Assembly: GCA_900637135.1 (NCBI GenBank) | Contig: LR134353.1 | Coordinates: 1,984,001-2,048,000 of the forward strand | Reading direction: 5' to 3' | Origin: Mycolicibacterium flavescens | Lineage (GTDB): Bacteria > Actinomycetota > Actinomycetes > Mycobacteriales > Mycobacteriaceae | DNA: 64,000 nt | Part shown: positions 42,959-52,278 of the stretch, in pieces | Position numbering within the stretch: the stretch's first letter is position 1 | Layout: each line of letters opens with the position of its first letter | Position numbers and translations under genes: made by a program | The notes under the pieces: generated by a model | Seen by the model: only the letters and a program-made list of their open reading frames with translations | What the model was told of the DNA's origin: nothing | Database searches by the model: none

Positions 42959-44476
42959 ATGAACGCCAAGATCGGGGTCCTCGCGACCACTGTGCTGCTC
43001 GCGGCCACCGGATGCAGCCAACTGGTCGACGGCCGCGCCGTCGTCGCGGTGCCGCCACCAGGCACCCCGATCGAATGGGCCAAATGCCAGACCGAACAGT
43101 CCGACGAGTCGCGGATTCCCGCCGACGCCGAGTGCGGCATGTTGTCGGTCCCGGTGGACTACGACGAGCCCGACGGCGACGTCGCCCGCATCGCGATGGT
43201 CCGGTTCAAGGCCACCGGCGACAAGATCGGCTCGCTGATCATCAACCCCGGGGGGCCGGGGGAGTCCGGGGTGGAGGCCGCCGCGAGCATCGTCGGCTCG
43301 CTGCCCGAGTCGGTGCGCCAGCGCTTCGACCTCGTCGGCTTCGATCCCCGTGGCGTCGCGAACTCCACCCCGGCGCTGTGGTGCAACTCCGACGCCGACA
43401 ACGACCGGCTGCGCGCCGAACCCCAGGTCGACTACTCCCCGGAGGGGGTCGCCGAGATCGAGAAGGAGACCAAGGAGTTCGTCCAGCGTTGCGAGGACAA
43501 GATGGGCAAGGAGTTCCTCGCCAACGTCGGCACCGTCAATGTGGCCAAGGATCTCGAGGCGATGCGCCAAGCGCTCGGTGACGAGAAACTGACCTACCTC
43601 GGCTACTCCTACGGCACCCGCATCGGCGCCACCTACGCCGAGAACTACCCGGACAAGGTGCGCGCCATGGTCCTCGACGGGGCGGTCGATCCCAACGCCG
43701 ATCCCACCGAGGCCAACGTCCGCCAAGCCGCGGCCTTCCAGACCGCGTTCAACGACTACGCCGCCGACTGTGCGCAGAACCCCGCCTGCCCGCTGGGCAC
43801 CGACCCGGCGAAGGCCAACGACGTCTACCACAGCCTGGTCGACCCGCTGGTGGAAAAGCCGCTGCGAACGCGGGATCCGCGGGGGCTGAGCTACTCCGAC
43901 GCCATCGTCGGGACCATCCTGCCGCTGTACTCGCCGGACCTGTGGCGGCACCTGACGCAGGCGCTCAGCGAGATGGAGCGGGGCGCCGGTGACACCATGC
44001 TCGCGCTGGCCGATCTGTACATGGGCCGCGACGCCCAGGGCCACTACAACAACTCGACCGATGTACGGGTCGCGGTCAACTGCGTGGACAAGCCCGCCGT
44101 CACCGACCGCGCGAAGGTCGTCGAGGAGGACCGGCGGGTGCGCGAGGCGGCACCGTTCATGAGCTATGGCGAGTTCACCGGGCACGCACCGTTGGGCACG
44201 TGCGCGTTCTGGCCGGTGCCGCCGACGAGCGAACCGCACGAACTTCAGGTGGAGGGGCTGCCACCGACGCTGGTGGTGTCGACGACCAACGATCCCGCGA
44301 CGCCGTACCAGGCAGGTGTGGAGCTGGCCAAGCAACTCGGTGGGACTCTGGTGACGTTCCAGGGCACCCAGCACACCGTGGTGTTCCAGGGCAACAACTG
44401 CGTCGACGACATCGCGGCCAACTACCTCGTCGACCTGACGCTGCCGCCGACCGACACCACCTGCTCCTCGGACTGA
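42959..44476 (+). CDS. caeA: Secreted/lipoprotein serine protease of the CaeA (Hip1) type
   Basis: 505 aa alpha/beta-hydrolase. Lipobox LAATGC (Cys19) after a short signal peptide. The nucleophile Ser is in GYSYGTR near residue 222, the acid Asp is in TTNDPATPYQAG and His in GTQHTVV, with a TAP-like C-terminal domain. M. tuberculosis Rv2224c (CaeA/Hip1) is a cell-envelope protease of 520 aa with this build that processes GroEL2 and shapes envelope traits. Rv2223c is a paralogue, so which one this is cannot be said. In keeping with the region, it lies between panB and glnA2. Confidence 0.88.
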   Translation: MNAKIGVLATTVLLAATGCSQLVDGRAVVAVPPPGTPIEWAKCQTEQSDESRIPADAECGMLSVPVDYDEPDGDVARIAMVRFKATGDKIGSLIINPGGPGESGVEAAASIVGSLPESVRQRFDLVGFDPRGVANSTPALWCNSDADNDRLRAEPQVDYSPEGVAEIEKETKEFVQRCEDKMGKEFLANVGTVNVAKDLEAMRQALGDEKLTYLGYSYGTRIGATYAENYPDKVRAMVLDGAVDPNADPTEANVRQAAAFQTAFNDYAADCAQNPACPLGTDPAKANDVYHSLVDPLVEKPLRTRDPRGLSYSDAIVGTILPLYSPDLWRHLTQALSEMERGAGDTMLALADLYMGRDAQGHYNNSTDVRVAVNCVDKPAVTDRAKVVEEDRRVREAAPFMSYGEFTGHAPLGTCAFWPVPPTSEPHELQVEGLPPTLVVSTTNDPATPYQAGVELAKQLGGTLVTFQGTQHTVVFQGNNCVDDIAANYLVDLTLPPTDTTCSSD

Positions 44477-44511
44477 TCACAGGCGGGGCGTCTTCGGCTG
44501 CGCTGTGACCG

Positions 44512-45288
44512 CTACGGAATCTCCCAGTGGCCGGGGGCGCCGTCGAAGAACGGGTTCTCGAAACCCTGCACCGTCGGAAGCTTCCTCAGCTCATCCGGCG
44601 GGATTCCGTAGAAGGGGTTGCGCACCCCGTTGATGGTGGCCGATGCCCTCAGTTGTACCGCGCCGATCTGCTCGCCCGGCAGGCCGAAGTAGTCGTCGAT
44701 CCCCGGAACGCCCGGCCAGGCGTCGGGCACGACCGACGCAGGGATCTCCCAGTGGCCCGGTGCCTTATCGAAGAACGGGTTTTCATAACCCTGGACCGTG
44801 CGCATCTTCTTGAGCTGTCCGGGTGGGATGTTGAAGAACGGATTCGGGACCCCGTTTATGGTTGCCGAGTTCATCAGCTGTCCAGGCGGAATGCGAGCGC
44901 CCGGCAGGCCGAAGTAGGCGTCGACGTCGGGCAGGTTCGGCTCCAGCTTGGGCACGTCGACATCGACGACGGGGGCCGGAACAGGCGGCACGTCCACCTT
45001 GGGCAGCGGCGGCACCTCGACCGGCGGCACGTTCACGTCGACGTCCGGGACCCGCGGAGCCTCGACCCGTGGCACATTCACCTCGGGTGCCCGCGGTACC
45101 TCGACTCGCGGTACCTCGACCCTTGGCACGTCGACCTTGGGAACCGGCGGTGGGCCCGGAATGGGAGGCACCGGCGGGGACGGGAACTTCGGGTCGGCCT
45201 GCACGGCGCCCACACCCAACCCGAGTGCGGCGAAGCCCCCCACCGCCCCGGCCAAGCTCATCGATATTGCGGTTTTCTTGAGATTCAT
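44512..45288 (-). CDS. Secreted proline-rich protein with a duplicated ~62-aa domain
   Basis: 258 aa. Sec signal peptide with cut near AVQA (residue 31), then a proline-valine-rich stretch (residues ~35-120) made of VEVPR/VDVPR/VNVPP-like pentapeptides, then two copies of a ~62-residue domain (YFGLPG, then SATINGV, NPFF, TVQGYENPFFD, APGHWEIP). The first copy is about residues 125-186, the second 197-258; they agree at about two thirds of positions, with a short linker between. The proline-rich part should span the cell wall. Start ATG 45288 with GGAGCGA. Family unknown to me. Confidence 0.82.
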   Translation of the reverse strand: MNLKKTAISMSLAGAVGGFAALGLGVGAVQADPKFPSPPVPPIPGPPPVPKVDVPRVEVPRVEVPRAPEVNVPRVEAPRVPDVDVNVPPVEVPPLPKVDVPPVPAPVVDVDVPKLEPNLPDVDAYFGLPGARIPPGQLMNSATINGVPNPFFNIPPGQLKKMRTVQGYENPFFDKAPGHWEIPASVVPDAWPGVPGIDDYFGLPGEQIGAVQLRASATINGVRNPFYGIPPDELRKLPTVQGFENPFFDGAPGHWEIP

Positions 45289-45376
45289 GGTCGCTCCTCG
45301 CATCGGCTCAGCGGCGCGACCCCCCGAATGAACGCCGACTACCCGCGGGGTGTGCCGTCGAAACCCATGCGACGCC

Positions 45377-45979
45377 TCAGGGTCGGCTCGCAGCGATCTG
45401 GGCGAGCAAATACTCCAGCCGATCGCGCTCGATGGCCGGCTCACTGCCCGCCGCGGCGCTGAGCATGAGCCCGCTGATGAACATCACCGTGAGCAGAGCC
45501 CGGTCGTCGACAGCGGAGGGGTCGGCCGCGTCCGGTTGTGATCGCTCCGCGAGCTCTCGGTGCAATCTGAGATAGGTCTGCGAATTGGTATGGAAGACAG
45601 CGGATATCGCCGAATCGCGGCTGGCCTGCAGGAGCAACTCGATTCGCGCGCGTGTCCGGGTGAGCCCGGTGCCGGTCAGCGACTTCATCACCACCTCGGC
45701 CAGCCTCGCGACGGCGGCCTGCCGGGACGTGTCGACGTGGGCTTCGGTGACCGAACGCAGGTCCGCGAGGTCGAGTTCGGCCACCCGCTCGGCGACGGCG
45801 TGGATCAGCGCGGTGCGGGTCCGGAAGTAGTACGACGCGCTCCCATCGGGCACCCCCGCCCGGCGGTCGACTCGCGGATGACTGAGGCCCTTGGCGCCCA
45901 GCTCGGCGAGCAACTCGATGCCGGCGTCACACAATTCGCGGCGCCGTTGACGGCTGTCTGGCGCCCGACGCGCGGCCAT
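45377..45979 (-). CDS. TetR-family transcriptional regulator
   Basis: 200 aa. N-terminal DNA-binding helices: RRRELCDAGIELLAELGAKG then [20 protein letters not shown], the TetR helix-turn-helix. C-terminal ligand domain helical. Sits 2 bp after the end of the tesB gene on the same strand, so both are in one transcript and the regulator may control it. Confidence 0.93.
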   Translation of the reverse strand: MAARRAPDSRQRRRELCDAGIELLAELGAKGLSHPRVDRRAGVPDGSASYYFRTRTALIHAVAERVAELDLADLRSVTEAHVDTSRQAAVARLAEVVMKSLTGTGLTRTRARIELLLQASRDSAISAVFHTNSQTYLRLHRELAERSQPDAADPSAVDDRALLTVMFISGLMLSAAAGSEPAIERDRLEYLLAQIAASRP

Positions 45980-45981
45980 CT

Positions 45982-46914
45982 CTACTTCGCGATCGGGCGG
46001 ATCAGCACTTCTTGCGAGGTGCTGGCCACGGTGCGCCCCGCCGCGTCGCGGATGGTGCCGCGGATCAGCGCACGATGTCCGGTGACGGCCACGGTGTCCT
46101 GGGTGTACAGATGCCACTCGTCGAAGCGGACGGGCCGGTGCAGCCACAGCGCGTGATCGAGGCTGACCGCCGCGATCGATGCGTAATCGGCGGGGTGCGG
46201 GTGATTGCGCAACGCCATGTCCAGCAGCAGGTAGTCGCTCGCGTACGCCAGCATCGCGCTGTGCAGTGCGGGTTCGTCACCGACGGGGCGGGGCAACCGC
46301 ATCCAGTGCGACCGGGGCTCGGGCGTCTGCCTGCCACCCAGGAAGTTCGTCGGCTCCGCGATGCGCATCTCCACTGCCGGTGGAACGTCGACCCAGTTCT
46401 GCGCGTTCTTCCTCAGCTGCGCGGGGACCTGGTGCACCCAGTGCTGCAGCAGCGGCATCTCCTCCGGAGCCGGGGTGTCGGGCTGCGGGCGCTCGAGTTC
46501 GGGTTCGGCGGCATTGGTGTGGAACGACGCAAGGGCGGTGAGCAGGGTGCGGTCGCCTTGGGCGATGGTGACCCGACGGGTCGCCATCGATCGTCCGTCG
46601 CGCACGGCCTCGACGGCGATGTCGACCGGCGTGTCCGAGGCGCCGGTCTGGACGAAGTAGGCGTGCAGGGAATGCGGCGCGTGCTCGTCGACGGTGTGCG
46701 ACGCGGCGTACAGGGCTTGGGCGAGCAGCTGGCCGCCGAAGATCCGGCCGAAGCGGTCTCGTTCGTTGGTCGCCCGAAAGCGGTTGTCGCCCAACGATGT
46801 CATTTCCAACGCCCGCTCGAGCGTGTCGAGGGACTCGAGCACCGCCTTCTCCAGCGCGGTTCCCTGCAGCGGGCCGGACAGGTCGGTCAACGGGTCGATC
46901 TCATCGGTGGCCAT
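45982..46914 (-). CDS. tesB: Acyl-CoA thioesterase II (TesB)
   Basis: 310 aa, double hot-dog. Cleaves acyl-CoA to free fatty acid and CoA. Motifs GRIFGGQLLAQALYAA, SLHAYFVQTGASDTPVDI, DGRSMATRRVTIAQG, SLDHALWLHRPVRFDEWHLY are the family's. The ATG at 46914 is chosen over ATG 46944 because MATDEIDPL is the more usual N-terminus. Leads into the TetR gene. Confidence 0.93.
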   Translation of the reverse strand: MATDEIDPLTDLSGPLQGTALEKAVLESLDTLERALEMTSLGDNRFRATNERDRFGRIFGGQLLAQALYAASHTVDEHAPHSLHAYFVQTGASDTPVDIAVEAVRDGRSMATRRVTIAQGDRTLLTALASFHTNAAEPELERPQPDTPAPEEMPLLQHWVHQVPAQLRKNAQNWVDVPPAVEMRIAEPTNFLGGRQTPEPRSHWMRLPRPVGDEPALHSAMLAYASDYLLLDMALRNHPHPADYASIAAVSLDHALWLHRPVRFDEWHLYTQDTVAVTGHRALIRGTIRDAAGRTVASTSQEVLIRPIAK

Positions 46915-46952
46915 CACGGGTGGATCCTGCCAGATGCTTGCCACCGTTGTCT

Positions 46953-47561
46953 CTAAGACTTTAGAGTCCGGGGGTGGCCCCTGGAATCCGCCGGCACCCG
47001 GTAGCCGTCGCGGGTCATGATGCGGACCGGATCGTTGCCGTCCCAGTCAGAGCAGGCTTCGGAGATGCGGTGCACCTGGTCGAGAAAGCTGGGCGGAGCC
47101 TCGACGACCTCCGTGTAGAACCCGAAATCCGCGACGGTGTCGATGTAGGCGACGCGGAAACCGCCACCCGTACTCTGTGCGGCAATCCGATAGCCCAGCG
47201 ACGCGAAGTGCGCCGTCTTGACATCGTAATATCTTGTGATTGTGGCTATTTGGTGAAACGAGCTCGTTCCGCCCCGACTCCACTCAGAGTAGATGCTGGG
47301 TGTGTCGCAATGCTGCTGGATCAATTCGATCTGTACGGGGCCGGCTTGAGCCACCGCGACCTGGATCCGGACCGTGCGGATCTCACCCCCGTAGTTGGCC
47401 ACCTGATCGGCGACCGGAAGCACGTGGAACGGTCCGACCCCGAACACGCGCGCCCAACTGGCGGCGGCTTCGAGGACATCCAAGACGACGTGCCCGAGTT
47501 GAAAGAATCGAAAATCTCCTTCGGGCCAAGGCTGTTCGAACAGATCCATGCGCACGATCAT
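46953..47561 (-). CDS. VOC superfamily (glyoxalase_4-like) protein
   Basis: 202 aa from ATG 47561; an upstream TTG at 47576 would overlap the divergent start. Sequence RFFQLGHVVLDVLEAAASWA, FGVGPFHVL, QIELIQQHCDTPSIY and GGTSSFHQIATIT fit the methylmalonyl-CoA epimerase-like VOC group, with His ligands in LGHV and FHQI. In mycobacteria such proteins lie in lipid/steroid clusters; substrate unknown. Divergent from the NAD-epimerase gene with 14 bp between. Confidence 0.8.
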   Translation of the reverse strand: MIVRMDLFEQPWPEGDFRFFQLGHVVLDVLEAAASWARVFGVGPFHVLPVADQVANYGGEIRTVRIQVAVAQAGPVQIELIQQHCDTPSIYSEWSRGGTSSFHQIATITRYYDVKTAHFASLGYRIAAQSTGGGFRVAYIDTVADFGFYTEVVEAPPSFLDQVHRISEACSDWDGNDPVRIMTRDGYRVPADSRGHPRTLKS

Positions 47562-47575
47562 GGCACGGCCGCGCA

Positions 47576-48490
47576 ATGCTGAGCGGGGAACGCGTCCTCA
47601 TCACGGGACCGGCCGGTCGCATCGCTTACGGCATCACGAGGATGCTGGCTAGGGACAACGAGGTGTGGGGGATTGCCCGGTTCTCCGACCCGGCAGCGCG
47701 CGAGGAGGTCGAAGCCCTCAGTGTGACCACCCGCAGCGCCGATCTTTCAGACGGGGATTTCTCCCAGCTGCCAACCGATTTCACCTATCTCCTGCACATC
47801 GCCGCCGATTTCGGCGAAGACTACGAGCGTGGGTTACGCGTCAACGCCGAAGGAACCGGGCTGCTGCTGTCCCACTGCCGCGGTGTCAAGGCGGCGCTGG
47901 TGATGTCGACGGTCACCGTTTACAAACCCCACCCTGACCCGTGGCACCCATTCCGGGAGAATGATCCGATCGGCGATGCCGGATTGCCCAGCCCGCAACC
48001 GTATTCGATCGTCAAGATCGCCGAGGAGGCCGTCGCCAGATACTGTGCACGCGAGTTCGGCATACCCACAGTCATCGCCCGGATGGGCAGCGCGTATGGC
48101 GAGCGGGGCGGTCTGCCGCTGTGGCACCTGCAGGCCGTCGCGGACGGACGACCCGTCGTCGCCCGATGGGACCCGTTGCCGTACAGCCCGATCCACTACG
48201 ACGACATCAACGCCCAGGTTCCGGCGCTGCTGGACGCGGCGAGCGTTCCCGCCACCATCGTCAACTTCGCGGGCGACACCCCAGTGAGCGTCCAGCAGTG
48301 GTGCACGTACTTCGGTGAACTTCTCGGCGTGTCGCCGCGGGTGGATGTGCAGCCTGTCCCCGGTGCCTCGGTCGGTTCGGTCGGCGACCACACCAAGCGA
48401 ACATCGATCACCGGACCCTGCACGGTGGACTGGCGAGACGGCTTTCGCGCGATGGCCGCTCACCACTATCCCGACCGCGTCGAGGCGTGA
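47576..48490 (+). CDS. NAD-dependent epimerase/dehydratase (extended SDR)
   Basis: 304 aa. The NAD-binding fold starts VLITGPAGRIAYGITRML (GxxGxxG variant), the active site has YSIVK (YxxxK) near residue 143 with Ser in VMSTVTVY, and RMGSAYGERGGLP shows the usual extended-SDR arginine. Cytosolic sugar or steroid dehydrogenase/epimerase type; substrate unknown. The following sulfotransferase gene overlaps by GTGA, so the two form an operon. Confidence 0.9.
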   Translation: MLSGERVLITGPAGRIAYGITRMLARDNEVWGIARFSDPAAREEVEALSVTTRSADLSDGDFSQLPTDFTYLLHIAADFGEDYERGLRVNAEGTGLLLSHCRGVKAALVMSTVTVYKPHPDPWHPFRENDPIGDAGLPSPQPYSIVKIAEEAVARYCAREFGIPTVIARMGSAYGERGGLPLWHLQAVADGRPVVARWDPLPYSPIHYDDINAQVPALLDAASVPATIVNFAGDTPVSVQQWCTYFGELLGVSPRVDVQPVPGASVGSVGDHTKRTSITGPCTVDWRDGFRAMAAHHYPDRVEA

Positions 48491-49635
48491 CGCGCATGCG
48501 CTATCCCGATCCGCAACAGTTGCTCGACGAAGCGGTCGCCGAATGCGGGCACGCGGACTTTGGACCCGGAGACTTCCGCGAAGGGCTCACCGTGCTGCTG
48601 GACAGCCTGCAACGGGACGGCGATCTGGACCCCGCCACCGATGCCGCCGTCATCGGCGATCTGCGCCGCAGGCTGATCAATCGCCTCGAGGTCGAGGCCT
48701 ATTACCGGGCACACCCCGAGGTCGAGGACGTCGGCATCGAAGGCCCCATCGACATCAACGGGTTGCCGCGCACCGGCACCACCGCCCTTGCTGACATGCT
48801 GTCGCTCGATCCGCAGTTCCGGTGCCTGCGCGGATGGGAGCAGTACCAACCCGTTCCGCCGCCGCTGGCCGGCGGCGAGGCGGACGACCCGCGCAGGCAG
48901 GCGTTCATCCGGATGCACGAGGAGCGACCCGCCGCGCAAGCCGCCATGCACATCTTCGAGGTCGACGCCACCATGGAGGACACCGAGATCCTCGGGATGG
49001 CGTTCCACGGCCAGCAAATGACCTTGCCGGTGGCGGGTTACCGATCGTGGTGGCGGCGCGCCGATCTGACCGAGACCTACGCCTACCACCGCAGGGTCGT
49101 GAAGCTGCTCGGGTCGACGTGCCCACCGCAGCTGTGGCTGTTCAAGGCACCTCACCACAAGTTCCACCTGGAGGCGCTCGCTAATGCCTACCCGGACATG
49201 CGCTTCGTCATGACACACCGCGACCCGGCCAAGGTCGTGCCGTCCTACACCAGCCTGGTGTCCACGATCTTCCCGCCCGCGGCGGGCGAACGGGACCTGT
49301 GTGCCCTTGGCCGCGAGGTGTGCGATCACCTGCGTGAGGGCATGGAGAGCGCCATCGCCGACCGCGCACGCATCGGTGAGGACCGCTTCCTCGACGTACA
49401 TCATCGCGAGCTGGTCGCCGATCCCAGGGGCACCGTGCGCCGTCTCTATGACTGGCTGGGACTGGAGTTGAAACCCGATGTCGCACAGGCAATTTTCGAC
49501 TGGCAGGACGCCAACGCCATGGGCGCCAAGGGAACGCATAGGTACACCGCCGAGCAGTTCGGCCTCTCGGTCGACCAGATCCGATCCGACTACGACTTCT
49601 ACATCCGTCATTTCGAGGTCACGGTGGAGGGCTGA
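48487..49635 (+). CDS. Sulfotransferase family protein
   Basis: 382 aa. PAPS-binding 5'-phosphosulfate loop GLPRTGTT near residues 91-98, the conserved WEQYQP and LFKAPHHKFHLEAL, the 3'-phosphate loop VMTHRDPAKVVPSYTSL, and DVHHRELVADP. Transfers a sulfate group from PAPS to a lipid or other hydroxyl acceptor. Large family in mycobacteria, often beside DUF1214 proteins as here. Starts GTG 48487, overlapping the epimerase stop. Confidence 0.92.
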   Translation: MTRMRYPDPQQLLDEAVAECGHADFGPGDFREGLTVLLDSLQRDGDLDPATDAAVIGDLRRRLINRLEVEAYYRAHPEVEDVGIEGPIDINGLPRTGTTALADMLSLDPQFRCLRGWEQYQPVPPPLAGGEADDPRRQAFIRMHEERPAAQAAMHIFEVDATMEDTEILGMAFHGQQMTLPVAGYRSWWRRADLTETYAYHRRVVKLLGSTCPPQLWLFKAPHHKFHLEALANAYPDMRFVMTHRDPAKVVPSYTSLVSTIFPPAAGERDLCALGREVCDHLREGMESAIADRARIGEDRFLDVHHRELVADPRGTVRRLYDWLGLELKPDVAQAIFDWQDANAMGAKGTHRYTAEQFGLSVDQIRSDYDFYIRHFEVTVEG

Positions 49636-49639
49636 CACG

Positions 49640-50836
49640 ATGACCGCATTACCCAGCTGGGACACCCAGATGGAGGCGCTGAAGGGGGTCGCCGACCACC
49701 TGCTGGCGACGTGGCGGCCCGACGGCGCCTCCGAAGCCGAAGTGCAGGACATGAACAAGCTCGCCTTGTCGATCCTCGCGTGCGGCTACCTCTGCCACGT
49801 CTACACCGACTCGCGGCGGCCGGTGTTCATGCCGCTGTGGAACTACGCGTGCAATCAGGGCGGGCCCAACCCGGACTACGTGTACCTGAGCGCCGAAGTC
49901 GACGGGTCGGGCGTCTACGAACTCGTCGGTCGTCGCGGCACAGTGCGGTTCGTCGAGGTCACCCAGCAGGCACCCGGAATGATGAAGAGTCTCAAGGGTG
50001 TCGAGCGGCAGATGAAGTTCCAGGCCATCACCCACGACCTGGATGACCTGACGATCGCCGAGGACGGTTCCTTCCGCGTGATCATGTCCGCCGAACGTCC
50101 CGACTCCTACGACGGCGACTGGTGGTCGCTCAACCCCGACGTCGGCAAGCTGCTGATGCGCAAATGCGCCTGCGACTGGAACGCAGAGATCGACGCCCAG
50201 GTCGCGATCAACCGCCTCGACGACGCAGGTGAGGACATGTCACCTGCCGAGATCGCGCGGCGGTTCTCGGAACTGGGCGACTGGATCAAGGGCATGATCG
50301 ACTTCGACATGGAGCTGGTCCGGTACTACCGGGAGCACCACGGTTTCAATGTGCTCCTGCGGTCGCAGTGGATCCAGCAGGGTGGTGGCCTGGCCACCAA
50401 GCAGGCCTACTACGACGGCATCCATCAGATCGCCGACGAGGAGGCGTTGATCGTCGAGTTCCCCGTGCCGGCCAACTGCTACTACTGGCAGATCCTGGTG
50501 GCCGACGACCGGTTCTCGACGGTGGACTGGGTGAACCGGCAATCCAGTCTCAACGACGTTCAGGCGCGGATCGACCCCGACGGCTGGTTTCGCGGCGTGG
50601 TGTCCAAGCGCGACCCCGGCGTGCACAACTGGCTCGACAAGGCCGACTGGCCGTGGGGGATCCTGCAGGCACGGTTCTATAAGGCCGAGGAGTTCCCCGA
50701 CGTCACGGTCACGAAGGTGCCGGTCGCCGACGTGCTCGACCATCTCCCGGAAGGCACACAGGTGCTCACCCCAGATGAGCGCCGAGCCCAGCTGCGGCAC
50801 CGTCGAACGGGTGCGCAGATGCGCCGGATCTGGTGA
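49640..50836 (+). CDS. DUF1214-domain protein
   Basis: 398 aa, no signal peptide. Hallmarks of the DUF1214 family in the second half: AEEALIVEF-like EEALIVEFPVPANCYYWQI and STVDWVNRQSSLN, with a final DPGVHNWLDKADWPWG. The N-terminal part (NPDYVYLSAEVDGSGVYELV) resembles DUF1254/1214 jelly-roll domains. Function unknown; neighbour of the sulfotransferase with 4 bp between, suggesting a shared pathway. Confidence 0.88.
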   Translation: MTALPSWDTQMEALKGVADHLLATWRPDGASEAEVQDMNKLALSILACGYLCHVYTDSRRPVFMPLWNYACNQGGPNPDYVYLSAEVDGSGVYELVGRRGTVRFVEVTQQAPGMMKSLKGVERQMKFQAITHDLDDLTIAEDGSFRVIMSAERPDSYDGDWWSLNPDVGKLLMRKCACDWNAEIDAQVAINRLDDAGEDMSPAEIARRFSELGDWIKGMIDFDMELVRYYREHHGFNVLLRSQWIQQGGGLATKQAYYDGIHQIADEEALIVEFPVPANCYYWQILVADDRFSTVDWVNRQSSLNDVQARIDPDGWFRGVVSKRDPGVHNWLDKADWPWGILQARFYKAEEFPDVTVTKVPVADVLDHLPEGTQVLTPDERRAQLRHRRTGAQMRRIW

Positions 50837-50899
50837 TCAGCCCATCGAATGCAGCCGCCGTGTAACACCGATTTAACAGCCGGTGCCTACGCTGCGATC

Positions 50900-52240
50900 A
50901 TGGATCGGCAGAAGGAATTCGTGCTGCGCACGCTGGAGGAACGCGATATCCGCTTCGTCCGGCTGTGGTTCACCGACGTGCTCGGATACCTCAAGTCGGT
51001 CGCGATCGCCCCGGCCGAACTCGAGGGCGCCTTCGAAGAGGGGATCGGGTTCGACGGCTCGTCGATCGAGGGCTTCGCCCGGGTCTCGGAAGCCGATATG
51101 GTGGCCCGCCCCGACCCGTCCACCTTCCAGGTGCTGCCGTGGGCCGACGATTCGGGCCGTCATCATTCGGCCCGGATGTTCTGCGACATCACCATGCCCG
51201 ACAGCTCCCCGTCGTGGGCGGACTCGCGCCACGTGCTGCGCAGGCAGCTGGCCAAGGCCAGCGATCTCGGGTTCTCCTGCTATGTCCACCCGGAGATCGA
51301 GTTCTTCCTGCTCAAGCCGGGCGAGGACGACGGCACCCCGCCCGTGCCCGCCGACAACGGCGGTTACTTCGACCAGGCCGTGCACGATTCGGCGCCCAAC
51401 TTCCGCAGGCACGCCATCGACGCGCTCGAGCAGATGGGCATCTCGGTCGAGTTCAGCCACCACGAAGGCGCGCCCGGCCAGCAGGAGATCGACCTGCGCT
51501 ACGCCGATGCGCTGTCGATGGCCGACAACGTGATGACGTTTCGCTACGTCGTCAAGGAGGTCGCGCTCGGGGACGGGGTGCGGGCGTCGTTCATGCCCAA
51601 GCCGTTCGCCGAACATCCCGGTTCGGCCATGCACACGCACATGAGCCTGTTCGAGGGCGACACCAACGCGTTCCACAGCCCCGACGACCCGCTGCAGCTC
51701 TCCGACGTCGCCAAGTCGTTCATCGCCGGGATCCTCGAGCACGCCAAGGAGATCAGCGCCGTCACGAACCAGTGGGTGAACTCCTACAAGCGCCTCGTGC
51801 ACGGCGGTGAGGCGCCGACGGCGGCGTCCTGGGGGGCGGCGAACCGCTCGGCGCTGGTGCGCGTGCCGATGTACACCCCGCGCAAGGCCTCGTCGCGGCG
51901 CGTGGAGGTGCGCAGCCCCGACTCGGCGTGCAACCCGTACCTGACGTTCGCGGTGCTTCTGGCTGCGGGGCTCCGCGGTATCGAGAAGAACTACGTGCTG
52001 CCTGCCGAGGCCGAGGACAACGTGTGGACGCTGACCCCCGAAGAGCGCAGCGCGATGGGCTATAAGGAGCTTCCCGGCAGCCTCGGCGCCGCGCTCGAGC
52101 AGATGGAGAACTCCGAACTTGTCGCGGAGGCCTTGGGCGAGCACGTCTTCGACTACTTCCTGCGCAACAAGCGCGCGGAGTGGGAGAACTACCGCAGCCA
52201 TGTCACACCGTTCGAGCTGAAGGCCTACCTGTCTCTGTAG
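50900..52240 (+). CDS. glnA2: Glutamine synthetase GlnA2
   Basis: 446 aa, identical in length to M. tuberculosis GlnA2 (Rv2222c). Type I glutamine synthetase fold: beta-Grasp domain with FTDVLGYLKS, GIGFDGSSIEGF, then EIEFFL, EFSHHEGAPGQQEIDLR, MPKPFAEHPGSAMHTH, WGAANRSALVRVP and the active-site tail. The conserved adenylylation region near the C-terminus lacks the NLYxLP tyrosine motif that GlnE modifies in GlnA1. ATG 50900 chosen because the protein then begins MDRQKEFVLRTLEERD. Confidence 0.96.
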   Translation: MDRQKEFVLRTLEERDIRFVRLWFTDVLGYLKSVAIAPAELEGAFEEGIGFDGSSIEGFARVSEADMVARPDPSTFQVLPWADDSGRHHSARMFCDITMPDSSPSWADSRHVLRRQLAKASDLGFSCYVHPEIEFFLLKPGEDDGTPPVPADNGGYFDQAVHDSAPNFRRHAIDALEQMGISVEFSHHEGAPGQQEIDLRYADALSMADNVMTFRYVVKEVALGDGVRASFMPKPFAEHPGSAMHTHMSLFEGDTNAFHSPDDPLQLSDVAKSFIAGILEHAKEISAVTNQWVNSYKRLVHGGEAPTAASWGAANRSALVRVPMYTPRKASSRRVEVRSPDSACNPYLTFAVLLAAGLRGIEKNYVLPAEAEDNVWTLTPEERSAMGYKELPGSLGAALEQMENSELVAEALGEHVFDYFLRNKRAEWENYRSHVTPFELKAYLSL

Positions 52241-52278
52241 GTGGTTAGCCGACATAGGTGCTGCGCTACCTTTTAGGC

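Noticed and set aside
42062..44374. 770-codon reverse open frame across the WS/DGAT and CaeA-like genes
   Set aside because: Lies opposite two well-supported genes; Val/Arg/His/Gly-rich composition typical of antisense translation.
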